This document shows positions 47,945 through 60,957 of a stretch of 64,000 bases of DNA, one piece after another. A program made the translations under genes and the position numbers. This stretch comes from Rotaria macrura (lineage: Eukaryota > Rotifera > Eurotatoria > Philodinida > Philodinidae). Below the pieces are notes generated by a model. The model was not told the origin of the DNA. It was given only the letters and a program-made list of their open reading frames with translations, and searched no databases. Position 1 is the stretch's first letter; every line of letters begins with the position of its first letter. Where the stretch lies: NCBI GenBank assembly GCA_900239685.1, contig OENT01000192.1, positions 102,231-166,230 of the forward strand, in the 5' to 3' direction.

Positions 47945-49628
47945 ATGGTAAACGGAAATTATACGATGTTTATTTCGTCATGTCATTTTTTTTATTTGAT
48001 TGCGATTTAGTCAAAAGATAAAAAACTTAAAACAGGTGGTAAACCTATTCATCCAAGTAGTCGAAAAGCCAAACAGATCTCAAGATTAGAATGCCATGCA
48101 GGCCGAGTCGTGAAGTGAGATTGATCAAGAAGTTACTGTTAGTTCTTTTTAAACTTAAAAGTCCTTTTCTTAGAAAACGTCAGAATACAAAAGCTAAATA
48201 TAATAATCTACGTGACAGAATTCAATGGTTCAAAGATCAGTTAAATGAAAATCAGACTAATTTATCAAAACAAGAAATACATGAACTTATTCAACGGTTA
48301 GTTGTTGTATTATTTTTACCTTCATTTTACTATACCGATGTGTAGACAGATATCTTCAACGATTTCAAGATGAGCTTGAACAAATTGAATTAAAGAATCA
48401 GATTGGTCAGCGACAGAAAACACCACAATATGCATCACGTAAAGCACTAATTGAATCAACTGTCAATACTGAACGACATGAATATGAAACTATTGGTTTT
48501 GGTATGTGAAAGAAATTATTGTCTATGCTTCTTAAAGTGAAACTTTTTTCTCTTTTAAGAAATACCAAACCTCACTCGAATCGACGCCGTTAAAGAACTT
48601 CGGTATGAAAGTTTGAATCGATACATATGAGCAAAGTTTCTATCTCAGCTCAATAGAAATATTAAATATCATTGCAAAAGAATTCAAATCTGCAGCTTTT
48701 GTCCATTCAGTATAGTACTTATGAGTGACTGTAAGATCTTTCTCGATCGAGTTTACATCTATTGGTACCTAAAACTAAACTTTGTCTTGTTTCTTATAAA
48801 GCACATACTTGAAATTGTCACACTAGAAATAAATTAAAACTTCGAGTTCTTTTCTATTTCCACTAAATAAATGTAGTTCTTTTAATATTGCTTTCTTTAT
48901 ATCACTAACATTTACATAAGAATCATCCGCATGTTTCGTCTTTCCTAGCATAAAACTTGAATTTGAAACGTAAAGATGTAGAGGATTAAAATATAGTAAT
49001 ACTGTGTCACTCATCATCAAGTTAGTAATCGAAAACATTGGCTAGGTTGTCGATCTTGCCAAGAGAGAACATCCGTGTTATCTCTTTTCTATTCACCAAT
49101 CATTACAATGAAATCATCATACTTCTTGAAGACATTGTTCAGTCTGAGCAAAATTCTTTTCGAAAGATGATGAACACATATAGATAGATAATTCAGCTCG
49201 ACGAGCTTATTCTCATCCAAATTAATGAAATTGAAAATACAGCTTGAAATCTACTAAAAAAATCGTTGAATGCATCATTCCATGAGTCTACACGTATGCA
49301 TAAATAAATACACACATGTTTAGACTCCTGTTTGAAATTTATTGAACTAATTTAGTATGTTGGAGTTGATTAATCTTACTCTCCAATGTTCTAGTGACGA
49401 GACTGAATGGAACGAAAGACTGTTGTCAATATTTGTAATATAAAAAAAAAGAGTCTTTTTTTCTTTCGTTTCTCAATTAGAAAATGGGATGGTAGTATTC
49501 GATTTATGCCGCGTCTTCAACTATGTTTACTTAAACATAGCAATGCAACATCGAATAAAAACGAAGATGATCATCAAATTGTTTCTATTGATAATGAAAA
49601 TCAATCGATGGATAGCGATGTCGAATAA
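47945..49628 (+). CDS. TMA16: Translation machinery-associated protein 16 homologue
   Basis: Exons 47945-47947, 48011-48114, 48174-48296, 48350-48501, 48560-48602 and 49481-49628 give 190 residues. TMA16 is a helical ribosome-biogenesis factor bound to pre-60S particles in the nucleus. The match is clear block by block: KPIHPSSRKAKQISR at the N-terminus, RIQWFKDQL, KQEIHELIQRYLQRF, DELEQIELKNQI, then EIPNLTRIDAVKELR and RKWDGSIRFMPRLQL. An acidic tail ends the protein. The first coding exon in this model is just the ATG, followed by a 63-nt phase-0 intron; the downstream SKDKK start has no other upstream Met in frame. The ATG sits ~35 nt after an ACTTTTTTTTTAG acceptor-like site. The last intron is long (878 nt). 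All exon phases agree. Confidence 0.9.
48603..49480 (+). other. Long TMA16 intron
   Basis: The intron starts GTATGA and ends CTCAATTAG. The flanking exons rejoin to complete an arginine codon. No gene seen inside. Confidence 0.75.
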
Positions 49629-52600
49629 AACACAAGAAATAAATAAAAATAAATTCGTTACAAACTATGAATTTCTTTCTCTTTACGATCGATTCAGTTC
49701 TTAGATAGTCAAAAAAATAGTCTAATATTTCAATCAAAGATTTATTATAAAACATAATCGAACAAGGTTTCAAGAACGAATTCATCTACATATTACAAAG
49801 TCATATTTGCAATTGCACTAGTACTAGATTCTTTATAACTTAAACATATATATATATAAACAATTGATGGTGCATTGAAATTTAATTTATCAAATGGAAC
49901 GAACTTCAAGTTCTATCATTTTTAATAAGAATTATATAGATGACTCAAATCTGATTCTCTAATTTACGAAAGGATTTTTGTAACATTGATTTAACATTTG
50001 AAACATATGATTCCCAAACTTAGAAAATATACGTGTGGAAGATTGCTACTTATTTTTCAGTTAAACGAATCGTATATTTATCTAAAGAGAAATCGAGGTC
50101 ACGATATATTCCAAATGATTTTACTGTCGTCACTGTGTAAAATTTACTAAAAAGAAACTATGGAAAAGTCTTAATTAAATACTGACTCATTGAATAGAAC
50201 AATTTACAAATATACAAAATAAGAAAATTATTTTCTCTTAATAATATGTAACAACACGTATGAATAAGTACTGAAATGGAAAGAGATTTCTTATTGAAGT
50301 TTATTAACTATTTTCTTAGTTGTTGTGTGTCATGTCAACGAATTTCATTTTAATATTTCTATTTATGATCATAGTTTGTATTTGTCTCACGAGATAACTA
50401 TCAATATTCTGTACATATATCTTGAACGGTTAATATGAATCCTAAAATAATTAGGTAAAAATATTTACACGGATATTTGTTGAAATTAAAAAGAACATTT
50501 GAACACGTAAGCAAATGAAGAAAAAAAAACTATTAAGAGAGGATTTGTCAGTCTATTGAGTATTGTCAACATGAACGCGCTTTACTCTCTAATAACATTC
50601 GTTTCCTTCCATAATAATGAGCCTATTAAAAATATATTAAATTCCTGATATGTTGTTGGAAAGAAGTCGATCATTGTTTTTTCCATCAACATCTGCTTGA
50701 AAGAAATTTTGATAAATAAATATAATAAAATGCTTCGTCACAAATTTTCAAACCATTGAAATCTGATTATATAAACAATGAATTGTACAAAATCTTGAAA
50801 GCGTTGTTTTCTTTTTCGATCTTCGCTCGTAAAATGAACAACGATAGACAGCATTTATGCTTAGACGAATGCCGAAACGTTCTACCCTTGAATAATAACG
50901 TTGCATTTATTTTCAAGCAAAGTTATCGTCAGAACTGATGTCAACATGCAAAAATGATTTTAGTCACGAAATTTTCTACAAATAAAAGGATTGCTTTTTT
51001 CTTGTGAGAAACATTCAGCTTGAATGAAATACAAAAATAGAAGCAATCGAATTTATCGCGAATATGTTTTGAAGAAAAATCATGCTATCTCAATGAACCT
51101 CTTTATTTTGAATGCTCATTACATAATCTATCATGATATTTACTTGTAAATGAATATTCATTCAATAAACTATACGACTTTCTTTTCTATTTTTTAATAA
51201 AATTCAGTAGCTGATGTTTATAAAGTTGAGCATTCCTAGCTTTTGCTTTACAACGAAATATAGCGTGAAAGTTAAAGACTGTAATTCATGAAAACTTTAG
51301 GCTTTCGAATGAGTTACTTTGTTTACTGTGAATGATTAACATGTTGAAAAATCTGTAAACAAACATTATTGTTAAATTTGTTGCTCTCTTGTGAATGACA
51401 TGTTTCTAGGAGAAAAAATCGAATGAAGCTTGGCTGAAGAAATGGTGAAACACTAAGACGAGGGAATTCACAGATTTTTAAATAGTATATCTCCCAGCGT
51501 CTGACTTCCGTCATTTCATATTTCAAAAGTTGATAAATTATTTTACACCTTCCATTTTATGCCACAAATTCAAATGAAATGTCGAGAAAAAACAAGGTGC
51601 TAACATCAATTGAATAGAGGCAATTTACACAACAGATTATTTTTCTTGCTAAACTTCTCTTAAGTATTAAATATATATGTATGGATTCATTTATTTGAAA
51701 GAGTCTAGTGTAGCAACCATGTCTGTAACATATATCTGTTTGCAAATATATTCTATTAGTTCTCTATTGACGAAAAGAAGAGAAACCAAAACGAAACTGA
51801 TACTAAGAAGAAATGAAGTCAAAAATTGAACAGTGAAACGTTGGTTAATCTCGCACGTCAATCGTGTGTGTAAATTTTGTTCATCATACTTTATGATCGG
51901 TTGATTGTCTCACTTGCAAGGAAAGTTATTCATGATTTTCAAATGAATGTCTAGTTTTTATATTTATTGCCAATCAATACAGATCTTAGCAAGTATCACT
52001 TGAAGAAACTTTCAAGTGATGTCTAATGATGCTTGTAAATGTCTGAAACGGGAAGAACTCATTGTTTTCTGACGATAGAACAATCATTTACATCGTTTAT
52101 TTTAAATGGATGATATACTGTTCTTAAAAAATATCATTCTCCTTAATAGAAAAAGAGTATAAAGTAAATAGAACCTTTTAAGCTTTTAAATTTTTCTTGG
52201 ATAAGTATGCAGTCATTGGATTATTGCTGTGAAAAGACTGAGAGCACATTATCTTTGCAGCAGCAATGTGTATTACCATGTTCATTTTTTTTTGGATCTA
52301 ACATTTTTACTCTCTTCCGTTCAAATATAGGGAATGGAGTAAGAAAATGAATTCTTTCGGCCATCTTCTTTGTTCATTAGAAAATATCATTAATCATGCG
52401 AACTTGTTGCCTATGTAACACATAAATGAAGGAGACGGCAGTCTTTCAAACCTGTGCATTAATTGAGTAAAAGCACGTTTTTCTTTTTATTTTCCAAGAG
52501 GAAAAAAATACTTCGTTTCCATTCTATCTGACTTTGTTACCATGCCAATTATTTATCGGAACTATACGATTATATTTTTTGTTACCCGTTTTTTCTTTCT

Positions 52601-52696
52601 TCTTGCCGGGTAGTTGGTTATTACCTCTATTTGATTTATTGCCATCTTTTATATCAGTAGTGCGTAAAAATAAAAGAGAAGAGACCAAGGAAAATC
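49629..52696. other. Intergenic, no gene recognised
   Basis: 3 kb, AT-rich, with short overlapping frames only. Nothing supportable. Confidence 0.4.
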
Positions 52697-53125
52697 ATGC
52701 AAATCAGTGAATCAATACTACTAATTGCTACAATCTTAATTACAACCATAGCTGCATTTTTTTGCCTTATATCATTGGCGACTCCAAGATGGTCACTCTT
52801 GAGTGGTCTGTTTTGTTCCTATTGCTCAACACCATCAGCTGGTCTTTCTGTCGTCGCCTTTATCTTATTATTAGCTGCTATTACTATTCTTATCTTATTA
52901 ATTGTTCGAATTTTACCTAAATCAGTTCGCATTCTATCTATCCTAGTTCTTTTTCTCGGAAATATCTTTACATTAGCGTCATTCGCAGCATATGTGGATG
53001 CATCAACAGGCTATTCATTTAAATTAATGGTCATCGCCCATTTTCTATGCTATTTATCAGCTATTTTAACGGCATTTTGGCTCGGCGGTTCCTATGCAGC
53101 ATCAATAACGCAGAGAGATACATAA
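52697..53125 (+). CDS. Claudin/PMP22-like four-helix membrane protein
   Basis: An intronless gene of 142 residues. There are four hydrophobic segments: residues ~6-28 (with LLIATILITTIAAFFCLI), ~48-70 (VVAFILLLAAITILILLIV), ~75-98 (ILSILVLFLGNIFTLASF) and ~108-132 (LMVIAHFLCYLSAILTAFWL). The first extracellular loop holds W-x5-G-L-x-C-x-x-C (RWSLLSGLFCSYC), the claudin/PMP22/EMP signature. The loop is very short, so this is not a standard junction-forming claudin. Family members sit in the plasma membrane and influence cell contacts, permeability or trafficking. AATAAA follows ~80 nt after the stop. An AT-rich AAAATAAAAG lies just upstream of the ATG. It is clearly a real membrane protein; the family call is moderate. 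Confidence 0.7.
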   Translation: MQISESILLIATILITTIAAFFCLISLATPRWSLLSGLFCSYCSTPSAGLSVVAFILLLAAITILILLIVRILPKSVRILSILVLFLGNIFTLASFAAYVDASTGYSFKLMVIAHFLCYLSAILTAFWLGGSYAASITQRDT

Positions 53126-56100
53126 AAAAATGAAGACACATCATACAGATATAAACCTTATTATTTGCAAATCGTTCATTCTATCCGTCCTACTTGTCTT
53201 ATTGTAATAAATCCGACAAATATATGTATACATATAGTATTATGATTTATCCGTAAATAAATACGTACTTTTATAAATACTTCAGCGTATTCATGTCATG
53301 CAAATTTCAATAATAATAATCGAATTTAGTTTTTTTCGTGTGAATTCATCAGCAACTCGTTATTTCTTTAAGAAATTTGCATTGTAACTAAATCGAAAGA
53401 AAAACAGTCGTGCAACAAATATGTAGAAAACTGTCTCCTTCCATTTGCTAGTCTAATAATAAAATGGTCGTAAATTATTTCAATGAGTTCCTGCTAGTCT
53501 ATGCATTACTCTGCCAACAGAATACAGTTCCGGCAGTAGTAACAAGAGAAATCAAGACTAATGTTGTATGAACATTAGTCTTTTTAAAAATCGTTGAATC
53601 GGTTTTCGAGTCTTTCTGATTAGGAAACTCGTATTGAGTGAATCATTAAATAGGAGTTAATGCAAAAAATCCTTTATCAGTACATTTCAAGCTACTGAAT
53701 CGGCTTAATTTTATCAATAGAAACAATGATGCGCTATTTTGGATTAGATAGAAATGTTTGGTCAACTTTTAATCCAGTTCAATTTTCACCATGCATATAA
53801 ATTTCAACACACTAGAAACTATCAGGATGAGTTTTTAGGAAATTGTGGACTAATCTATTTTCAAGATTTCGTCAGTTCATTTGGAAAATTGCGCACACAG
53901 GTTTTTAACGGAAGGGGATGTAGTCTCTTGAAAATAAAGGGTACTAAAGAAAGAAATTGTGCTCAATTCAATTACGAACAAAAAATAACGACCTTTGAGT
54001 AAGACTTGATGTTGTATTCTAGTTTACATACTCTTCTTCTTATTAATTAAAATGAAGATGAACTAGAAATATAGTACTTTACAAGTCAAAGCACAATCTA
54101 TGCAAATTGCATCATCCCTGGGCGACAGACTTTAAAAAAGATCATGTCATTAATCATTAGTTTATTTAAGATATTCCATTAAAGCGGCATAGAAATAAAG
54201 ATCAAAGGATAACAGAGAATACCGTTGTGAATGACGAATAGATTCATACTTTTACCATTTAATCATGAAAGATCTTTCAATTGTCAATCTGTAGAATGTT
54301 CTAATAGACTCGATTCACATTGAAAAACTATATGCTGATTTTCTAGATTTAAATTTTCAACAAATATAACTCTTTCATTGTTACTTGAGTGATATTTATT
54401 GGTCCCCGTAGATTCAAAGAAAATTTATAGTAAATAATAAATCCGTCGAGGATCATAAGAAATTGTTTTTATAAACTTATACTCATAACTACTACGACAG
54501 ACTCGTTGATAGCATACTTATTTGAAAAATGATTTTTTAAAATAAAAGTCGAATTTTGTACCGAAGAAAAACTATGCTGTCGAATAACTTGATTATCATT
54601 ATCATTGTGAAATTAGTTGATTGTTCAGTTTTCAAAAAAGAAACTTTCATTAGAAGCATAGACTATGAAGGAGACAATGTATGCCAGAGATCTGCGAGTC
54701 AATCAAAAAAGCGTCTCATCACCGCCTCGTCATGTTGGTGAGTTACTCATTGCTGCCTCGTCTCGTCTCGCCTAGAGTTTATGATAAAATAGTTATTTTT
54801 AGGTAGATTTTCAACCACCCATAATAAACACTATCTTTTTATTTTATACAATCAAAGAAAGAACATTTCATACATTTAAATAAGTTAAAAGAACAAGCAT
54901 ATTAATGATAATCAAATAAATAAAGATCATTCATTTTTTTACTGAGCATACAAGTAATGCTCTGAGAACTGCATCAGTCCAATAGTTGGACTAGACTGAA
55001 TTATTAAATATTCATGTATCCAGAATGTGCTAAAAGTCATCTAGCAAAAACAGAAATGCATAGCTGCGCCGGATTATGATCAAATGAACTAATTTTTTTT
55101 TCTAATGGTAGAGACACTTCCAAGTTTTTATTCATCAGTAAAAGGTTTAATAATATCAATTAGAATTATTATCACTAACTCAAAAGATAAAAATTCACAT
55201 TTCTATGCGAAAGATAAACTATAAATTTGGAGTTTGTATAATCGGATGCGAATTCCCCTGTTCTTAGATTTTCAAAATTATGTAATACTTGATTTGAATC
55301 CTTGAGTTTTCTCTATTCTATCTAACTTCNCAAAATCCTCTCAATTCTTTTTGCACTCAAAAGATCAGAAAACACCACTGGCGTTCGTTAAAGTTTGATA
55401 AAGTACTCATCTGGACATTATTGAACAAAATAGCAACGGTATTCGAGAACTTACTGACATATCATATTTTTAGAGGTCTTGTTTGCTGATCATTTTGTTT
55501 AACAGATGTTCTGTGTTCATCAAGAAAAGTTGTTACCCGAGTCATAATACTGGAGAATGGCAAATAGTGTTGGTCAAAGAACACGACATTTTCTAGTAGT
55601 TTGACTCTAATACCGCCAGTTCTTGAAGAAAATAGAACAATATTTTAACCAAAATGATCAGTATAACAATCTCCAAGAAGTGGAATTTGTGCATAAAATT
55701 TAGCATATGTTTCTATTTTTTGTGGTCGATGACTGATAGAAGTGTGTTGGGGAAAGGTCAAACTCCGTGTTCAAGTAGATGATGCTAGCTTTCAAGTCTG
55801 TTAATAAGCTGCTATCACTTGAATAGAAGCTTGGAAGTATCCTCTACCATCACAAAAAATATCAGAAATTTTGTTCATCACTCTTTAGAAATATACATTT
55901 TTCTTTTTTAAGCTGATTGTTGAGACACCCTGCACACTAAGTTATTGTCCCGATTTCATAAACTTCACTACAAATGGAAACGCTTAGAAAGAGCTGCATA
56001 AAGTCGAAAGATATCCTTAAAGATTTGCAATTTATTCATCAAAAATAACATTCTAAGCATAGGCGAGTCGACTCGGCGATTTTCGGATCTCTGTGCCGAA

Positions 56101-56879
56101 CTATATCAATATTCTGCTTTCTGATTTATTAGTTATATGAAAGTTACTAAATATTTGTATTTAAGAACCATTAATGAGATATTCGAAGTGAAATAGATTC
56201 GTTTTCGAATAAACAGACGATTGAAACAAAATTTTTAAAAAATTGACGTTTGGCTTAGCAAGAAAAAGACATGAAACGGAAATAGACGTTTTAGTGGACC
56301 AAAATTTTTCAATAAATAATTTGAGACAAGTTGAATTGAACACATTTTTTCGGCGAGAACTATATTTTTTCACATAGACAATTTCTTTCATTAAGTAGAG
56401 ATATTTTACAACAAGTTCTGATAAATATCGTTAGATTTGTACAAAAGAATTTTAAAGAGAAGCTCTAGTTGTTGAAAGAAAATACCTACGTCAAGCAGTG
56501 TGCCTCGAATGATTAGTACAACAATTATTTCATAGAATCTCATCGAAAAAATGTGTTCCAGTTCATCTTGTCTCACACTAACGATCGAAAGATTTTCGAC
56601 CTATGTCCATCCGTCGAAACATCCGAGAAGTAATTATCTTCGAAGTAAACAAATGAAATCTTTTTTTCTCGTTTACTTCCCAGGGAGGGGGGGGGGGATC
56701 TATTAAAAGAAAAACTTAGAGATTCAGAAAAGATGATCTTTTCAAAATCTTTACACCAAAGACATCATCCGATGATGTATACGAAGCATTAGTAAACGAT
56801 TTCGTATAAAAATAAGAGGCGTGGCCCTGTTCTAAAATTCTAGAATTTTATACTAAATTTATATGAAATAATTTCATAT
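53126..56879. other. Intergenic, no gene recognised
   Basis: It contains the claudin-like gene's AATAAA (about 53206), one undetermined base (55330) and a G homopolymer of about 11-12 (56687-56698). No exon recognised in 3.7 kb. Confidence 0.4.
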
Positions 56880-57080
56880 TAGTATAGGATGAGTTTTAGA
56901 ATTGTAGAATTTAGGAATAGCTATATGTGAATTGATTTGATATTAGTATAGGTGGAATTTTGGAATTCTCAGAATTATGGAATTTAGAAATTACTATATA
57001 TGAATTGATTTGATATAAGTATAGATGAAATTTTGGAATTTTCAGAATGGTTGAATTTTAGAATCGTGAAATTTTAGTGC
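56880..57080. repeat. Imperfect tandem repeat, ~65-73 bp unit, about 3 copies
   Basis: The phrase TTGATATTAGTATAGG or close variants begins each unit. TTTTGGAATTxTCAGAAT and TTTAGxAATxxCTATAT follow, ending in GAATTGATTTGATAT. Copies differ by small indels. Confidence 0.75.
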
Positions 57081-57542
57081 AAGAAGAATATTTGAGTGAA
57101 TGGAAGTTTCAAAGAAATCGTTTTTAAGAAGTAGAATATTAGTCCGAGTAGAAATTTTGCGGAAAGAAAGTAATACAAGTTCCAAAATTTAAGAAGATTA
57201 CGATACTAATTGCTAGACATAGTACTCGATTCACTAAAAGAAGCAACCATAGTGTATCTGGTATTCAAGTTTGGGATCGAGACTTTAGTCGAAAACGAGC
57301 GATACCAGGAATTAGGCTGGCAATGAGTATTTGAACTGCTCCGACTAATTGGGTTTATGAATCTCAGTAAGAATGAAATTTGTTGTCTTGGTGATTGTTT
57401 TGGTGGCGAATATGCTGTGAGGGGGAATACTAAGGCTTGTGTTCTCGGTGTAGTTTAGTTGGTCCTTAAGTACGGGAAATACGAATTCCAATTAGAAGAT
57501 GCACTACGATGTGTGTTTCTGTCGGGAAAAATGTATAGTATC

Positions 57543-58016
57543 TGTTAAGATATGATTTCCTAACTATTATTTTCTTGATCTTCCTCGTTGGAAGAAGAAG
57601 ATTTATCAATCTTTTTTCATATTCAAATTAAAAACTCTGAACAAAGAGGCGCCATTCACGCCAGGAAGAAAACAAAGAAAAAAGAAAAGAAAAGGAAAAG
57701 AAGAGAGGAGATTGATGAGATGGAGACTCAAAGAAGATGCACCACAAGAAAAGTGTGATCTGTGTTGATAACACGGATCATAACACGCTCCCCGGTTGAT
57801 GAAAAAAAATATTGTATCTAATTTTTTTTTGTGGTTGCGATAAGCAATAGCATGTAAGAAGTCAATATGAGGTAAACTACAAGTTGATAACTGCACGACA
57901 CAGCATTGATTATAACATAAGATAATATAAATGATGTATGATTGATAACATGATGCATATTAAATGCAGATTAATATGCGTAGATGTGGCAAAAAAAAAT
58001 CCGTTTCAAACTAACA
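57543..58016 (-). repeat. 3' LTR of the gypsy element
   Basis: The outer boundary at 57543 is set by identity with the right copy. The inner boundary at about 58016 is proposed because CTAACA there forms a TGTTA...TAACA inverted pair with the other end. No good polypurine tract was found beside it, so this limit is tentative. The pol stop codon lies just beyond, near 58064. Confidence 0.6.
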
Positions 58017-58063
58017 GGGAGTAATTAAACGTTTCAGATTGAATGAGAAAATAATGAAGCATA

Positions 58064-60957
58064 TTAATGAATGAGTAATGGTCTTAAATCATTAATATGA
58101 ATCCTTGATATGGTTTTTGTTTTAATATCCTCCACCCAATATAATGGGTGAGCCTTTTTAATAATGACTTTTGGATGAACAGAAAATTTCGGATCCAATT
58201 TAGATCTTGTGGTGAAAATTCGAGTTAAGACTGTGGTACCCAAATCATATGTGGGATTCGAACGATGAGAATTGTACCCAGGTCAAACAGAACGATCCGT
58301 AAACGGTCGTATACGATGAAAACACGGTCCATTACGGCGTCGTATTATCCCGTTTTAACAAGGTCAGTAATACGACCGTATGTTCTATAGAATACGATAG
58401 TATTACGCTGTCTTTACGAGGGTTTTACGGCGTATATACGGTGTCCGTGTACGTCCGTAATACTGACCTTGTTAAAACGCCATAATACGGCATAAAACGG
58501 TCGTTTAACCGTAGTATAGGATGTAAAAACGACCGTTTACGATACTGTAACGGCGGCCGTTTTGATTGACCTGGGTACCTAGATTTAGATAGTTGTTGTT
58601 GATGTAAAATATTTTCTTTTACTGTTGCATGATAATACTCTAAATTGCGGACTAGATGATGAAAATAATCATTAGGTTGTGAAAATGTAAAAGCTGTTGG
58701 TGGGTGATCTGTTGGTAGATTTGCCTGTCGACCAAATGTAAGTTCAAATGGAGAAACATTTGTCGTTGAATGAACACCGGTATTATATGCGAATACGATT
58801 GGATATAAATATTCGTCCCAATTATTAGATTCACGATCAGTTAATTTAGCAATTTGTGTAACGAAAGTACAATTAAAACGTTCCACTTGTCCGTTAGATT
58901 GAGGATGATACGGAGTGCAAAGTATGTGATGATATCCGATTGGTTGTGAAAGTGACAACATCAATTGGTTCTTGAAGCTGGAACCTTGATCAGAGATTAT
59001 TGCTTTAGGTACACCATAACGACATATATAATCTTTGAAAAGGGCTTCAGCAGTAACTTGAGCGGAGCATACAGGCAAGGGTATAGCAGTGACAAATTTC
59101 GTAAAATAATCTGTAAGACATAAAACATATTTATTTTCCTGCGGTGTTTTGGGAAATGGACCGCAAAAATCTATCCCAAGCAATTGATTAGGACCATCGG
59201 GAGGTGGAACTGGATGAAGGAACCCTGGACGTTTTGCGCGTCGAACGTTGTGAGCTTGACAAACAATACATGATTTTATATGATCAACAACTGATTGCTT
59301 CATATTTGGCCACCAGAATTGTTGTTGGATTTTATTTAAGGTTCTTTTGACCGCAAAATGACCACCAATTAATGGGTTGTCATGATAAGAAACAAGTAAT
59401 AATTGTATCATAGAAGATGGAAGGTAAACTAATTTCCGTTTTATTTTTTCATGATAATTAGAGTGTAATTTGTATAAAATTCCGTCTTTGAGATCGAATG
59501 AGATATTTGGATTACGTTTTAAATCCCGGATAAATTTTTCAATCTGCAGATCGTTATTTTGATGTTCCTTCAATTGGGTAATATCGAAATGTTGGTTGAG
59601 ACCACTTGAATGGTTAGAAAAAATAGTTGAAGGAAATGACGAGGAATCATCTGAAGAAGATATCTGTTGTTGTGGTAAAGATGAAGATGTGTTTTTAGTG
59701 GATGTTGCTTTAAAATTTGACCGCGTTAAAACTGCACCAAGTAATTGAATAGATGATGATTTATCTTCCTTAAATACTAACCCATATTCAGCATTGAGTA
59801 ATTCATCGTCGTAGGAAATAGGATGTCGTGAAAGATAATCCGGTAAACAATTATATCTTCCTTTGACATGTACAATTTGTTGAATATTAAATTCTTGAAG
59901 TAATAGTGAAATTTTTTCTACACGTTTGTTTATGATTTTCTTATCCATCATGTGACAAAGTGGACAGTTATCGGTAAAGATAATAATATTTCGACCAAGT
60001 AAAAAAGATTCCATTCGAGTAATACATTTAAAAATAGCTAATGCCTCAAGTTCCATAGGATGATAATGTTTTTGAGACGGCGATAACAATTCAGAATGAT
60101 AATAAAGTACTTTTTTAATATTATTAATTTCTTGATAAAGGACACCACCTAATCCCACCTTGGATGCATCAGTTGATAACAGGATTGGTTGTGTATCATC
60201 AGGAAAACTTAAAAACAGCGGAAACGATGTTAATAGATGTATTAATTCAAGGAAAGACTTAGATTGTTCGGGCCCCCATTTAAATTTATATCGATGCGAC
60301 TTAGAAAGATTGGTGACAGCATGGATAGGTGCTGCTACACTGGCAAACTGTGGAAGAAATTTTCTGTACCAGGATAATGCACCTATGAAATGATTTGCTT
60401 GGGCTAATGTTTTAGGTTCTGGTAATAAGACAATTGATTTAATTTTATCTGGTAATGGAGTAATCGTTGTGGAAGAAATGATATGTCCTAAATATTCAAT
60501 TGTATGCTGAGCTAATTGACATTTTGATGGATTTAATTTTAAATTATGTAATCGCAAGGCGTACAATACTTTTTCAAGATGAGATAAATGCTCATCATAA
60601 GTGTGAGAGAAAATGACGATATCATCTAAATAAACTAAACAGAAATCGATACATGATGATAATACATTGCTCATAATACGTTGGAAACTCGGAGGAGCAT
60701 TACGGAGACCTTGTGGAAGCACATTCCATTCATATAAACCAAAAGGGGTGATAAATGCTGTTTTATGGCGATCTTTTTCGTCGATAGGTAATTGCCAAAA
60801 TCCGGACTTCAAATCAAGTTTCGAAAAATAATGATAATCTCCACCACGAGTCTGAAGTGTTATTTCGATATTAGGAAGAGGATGATTATCTTTAATGGTG
60901 ATAGCATTTAACTTTTTGTAGTCAACAACTAATCTCCATGTTTGATCCTTTTTTTTG
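58064..60957 (-). pseudogene. pol: gypsy pol: reverse transcriptase, RNase H, integrase (interrupted)
   Basis: This is the part of pol downstream of the RT frame break. The RT palm shows SGFWQLPIDEKDRHKTAF and the catalytic YLDDIVIFS. RNase H has LLSTDASKVGLGG and IIIFTDNCPL. The integrase has an HHCC zinc motif (H in HDNPLIGGH, then CIVC). Its D-D-E core follows: aspartate in LGIDFCGPF, aspartate in IISDQGSSF, glutamate in NGQVERFN. About 120 residues later the frame runs into the 58277-58575 insertion. Left of the insertion it resumes in the same frame and carries features of the usual gypsy integrase C-terminal region up to a stop at 58064. The continuous open frame is 58425-60812 plus its upstream extension. 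The protein cannot be made intact from this copy. Confidence 0.92.
58277..58575. mobile_element. 299-bp fold-back DNA element inserted in gypsy integrase
   Basis: The ends are inverted copies (CCCAGGTCAA and its complement), flanked by TA on both sides (58275-58276 and 58576-58577). Nearly the whole element folds on itself. For example GTTTTAACAAGGTCAGTA at about 58353-58370 pairs with its reverse complement at about 58465-58482. The interior is a mosaic of ACGG/CCGT and GTATTAC motifs, much richer in CG dinucleotides than the surroundings. There is no coding capacity. The gypsy integrase frame is continuous if the element and one TA are removed, which confirms it as an insertion. Confidence 0.88.

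Noticed and set aside
58246..58266. GGGATTCGAAC resembling a tRNA T-arm
   Set aside because: It lies inside the coding frame of the gypsy integrase C-terminus and has no other tRNA parts around it.
58425..58562. C-terminal ~45 residues of the long pol open frame as real integrase sequence
   Set aside because: They are translated from the fold-back insertion, not from pol.
58273..58580. A 4-bp GTAC target duplication for the 299-bp element
   Set aside because: It gives the same empty site as TA, but the second insertion at 63913 shows the element end begins at CCC, which leaves only TA as duplicated bases.
60160..60393. Plus-strand open frame
   Set aside because: It is antisense to the RT/RNase H region and has no features of its own.
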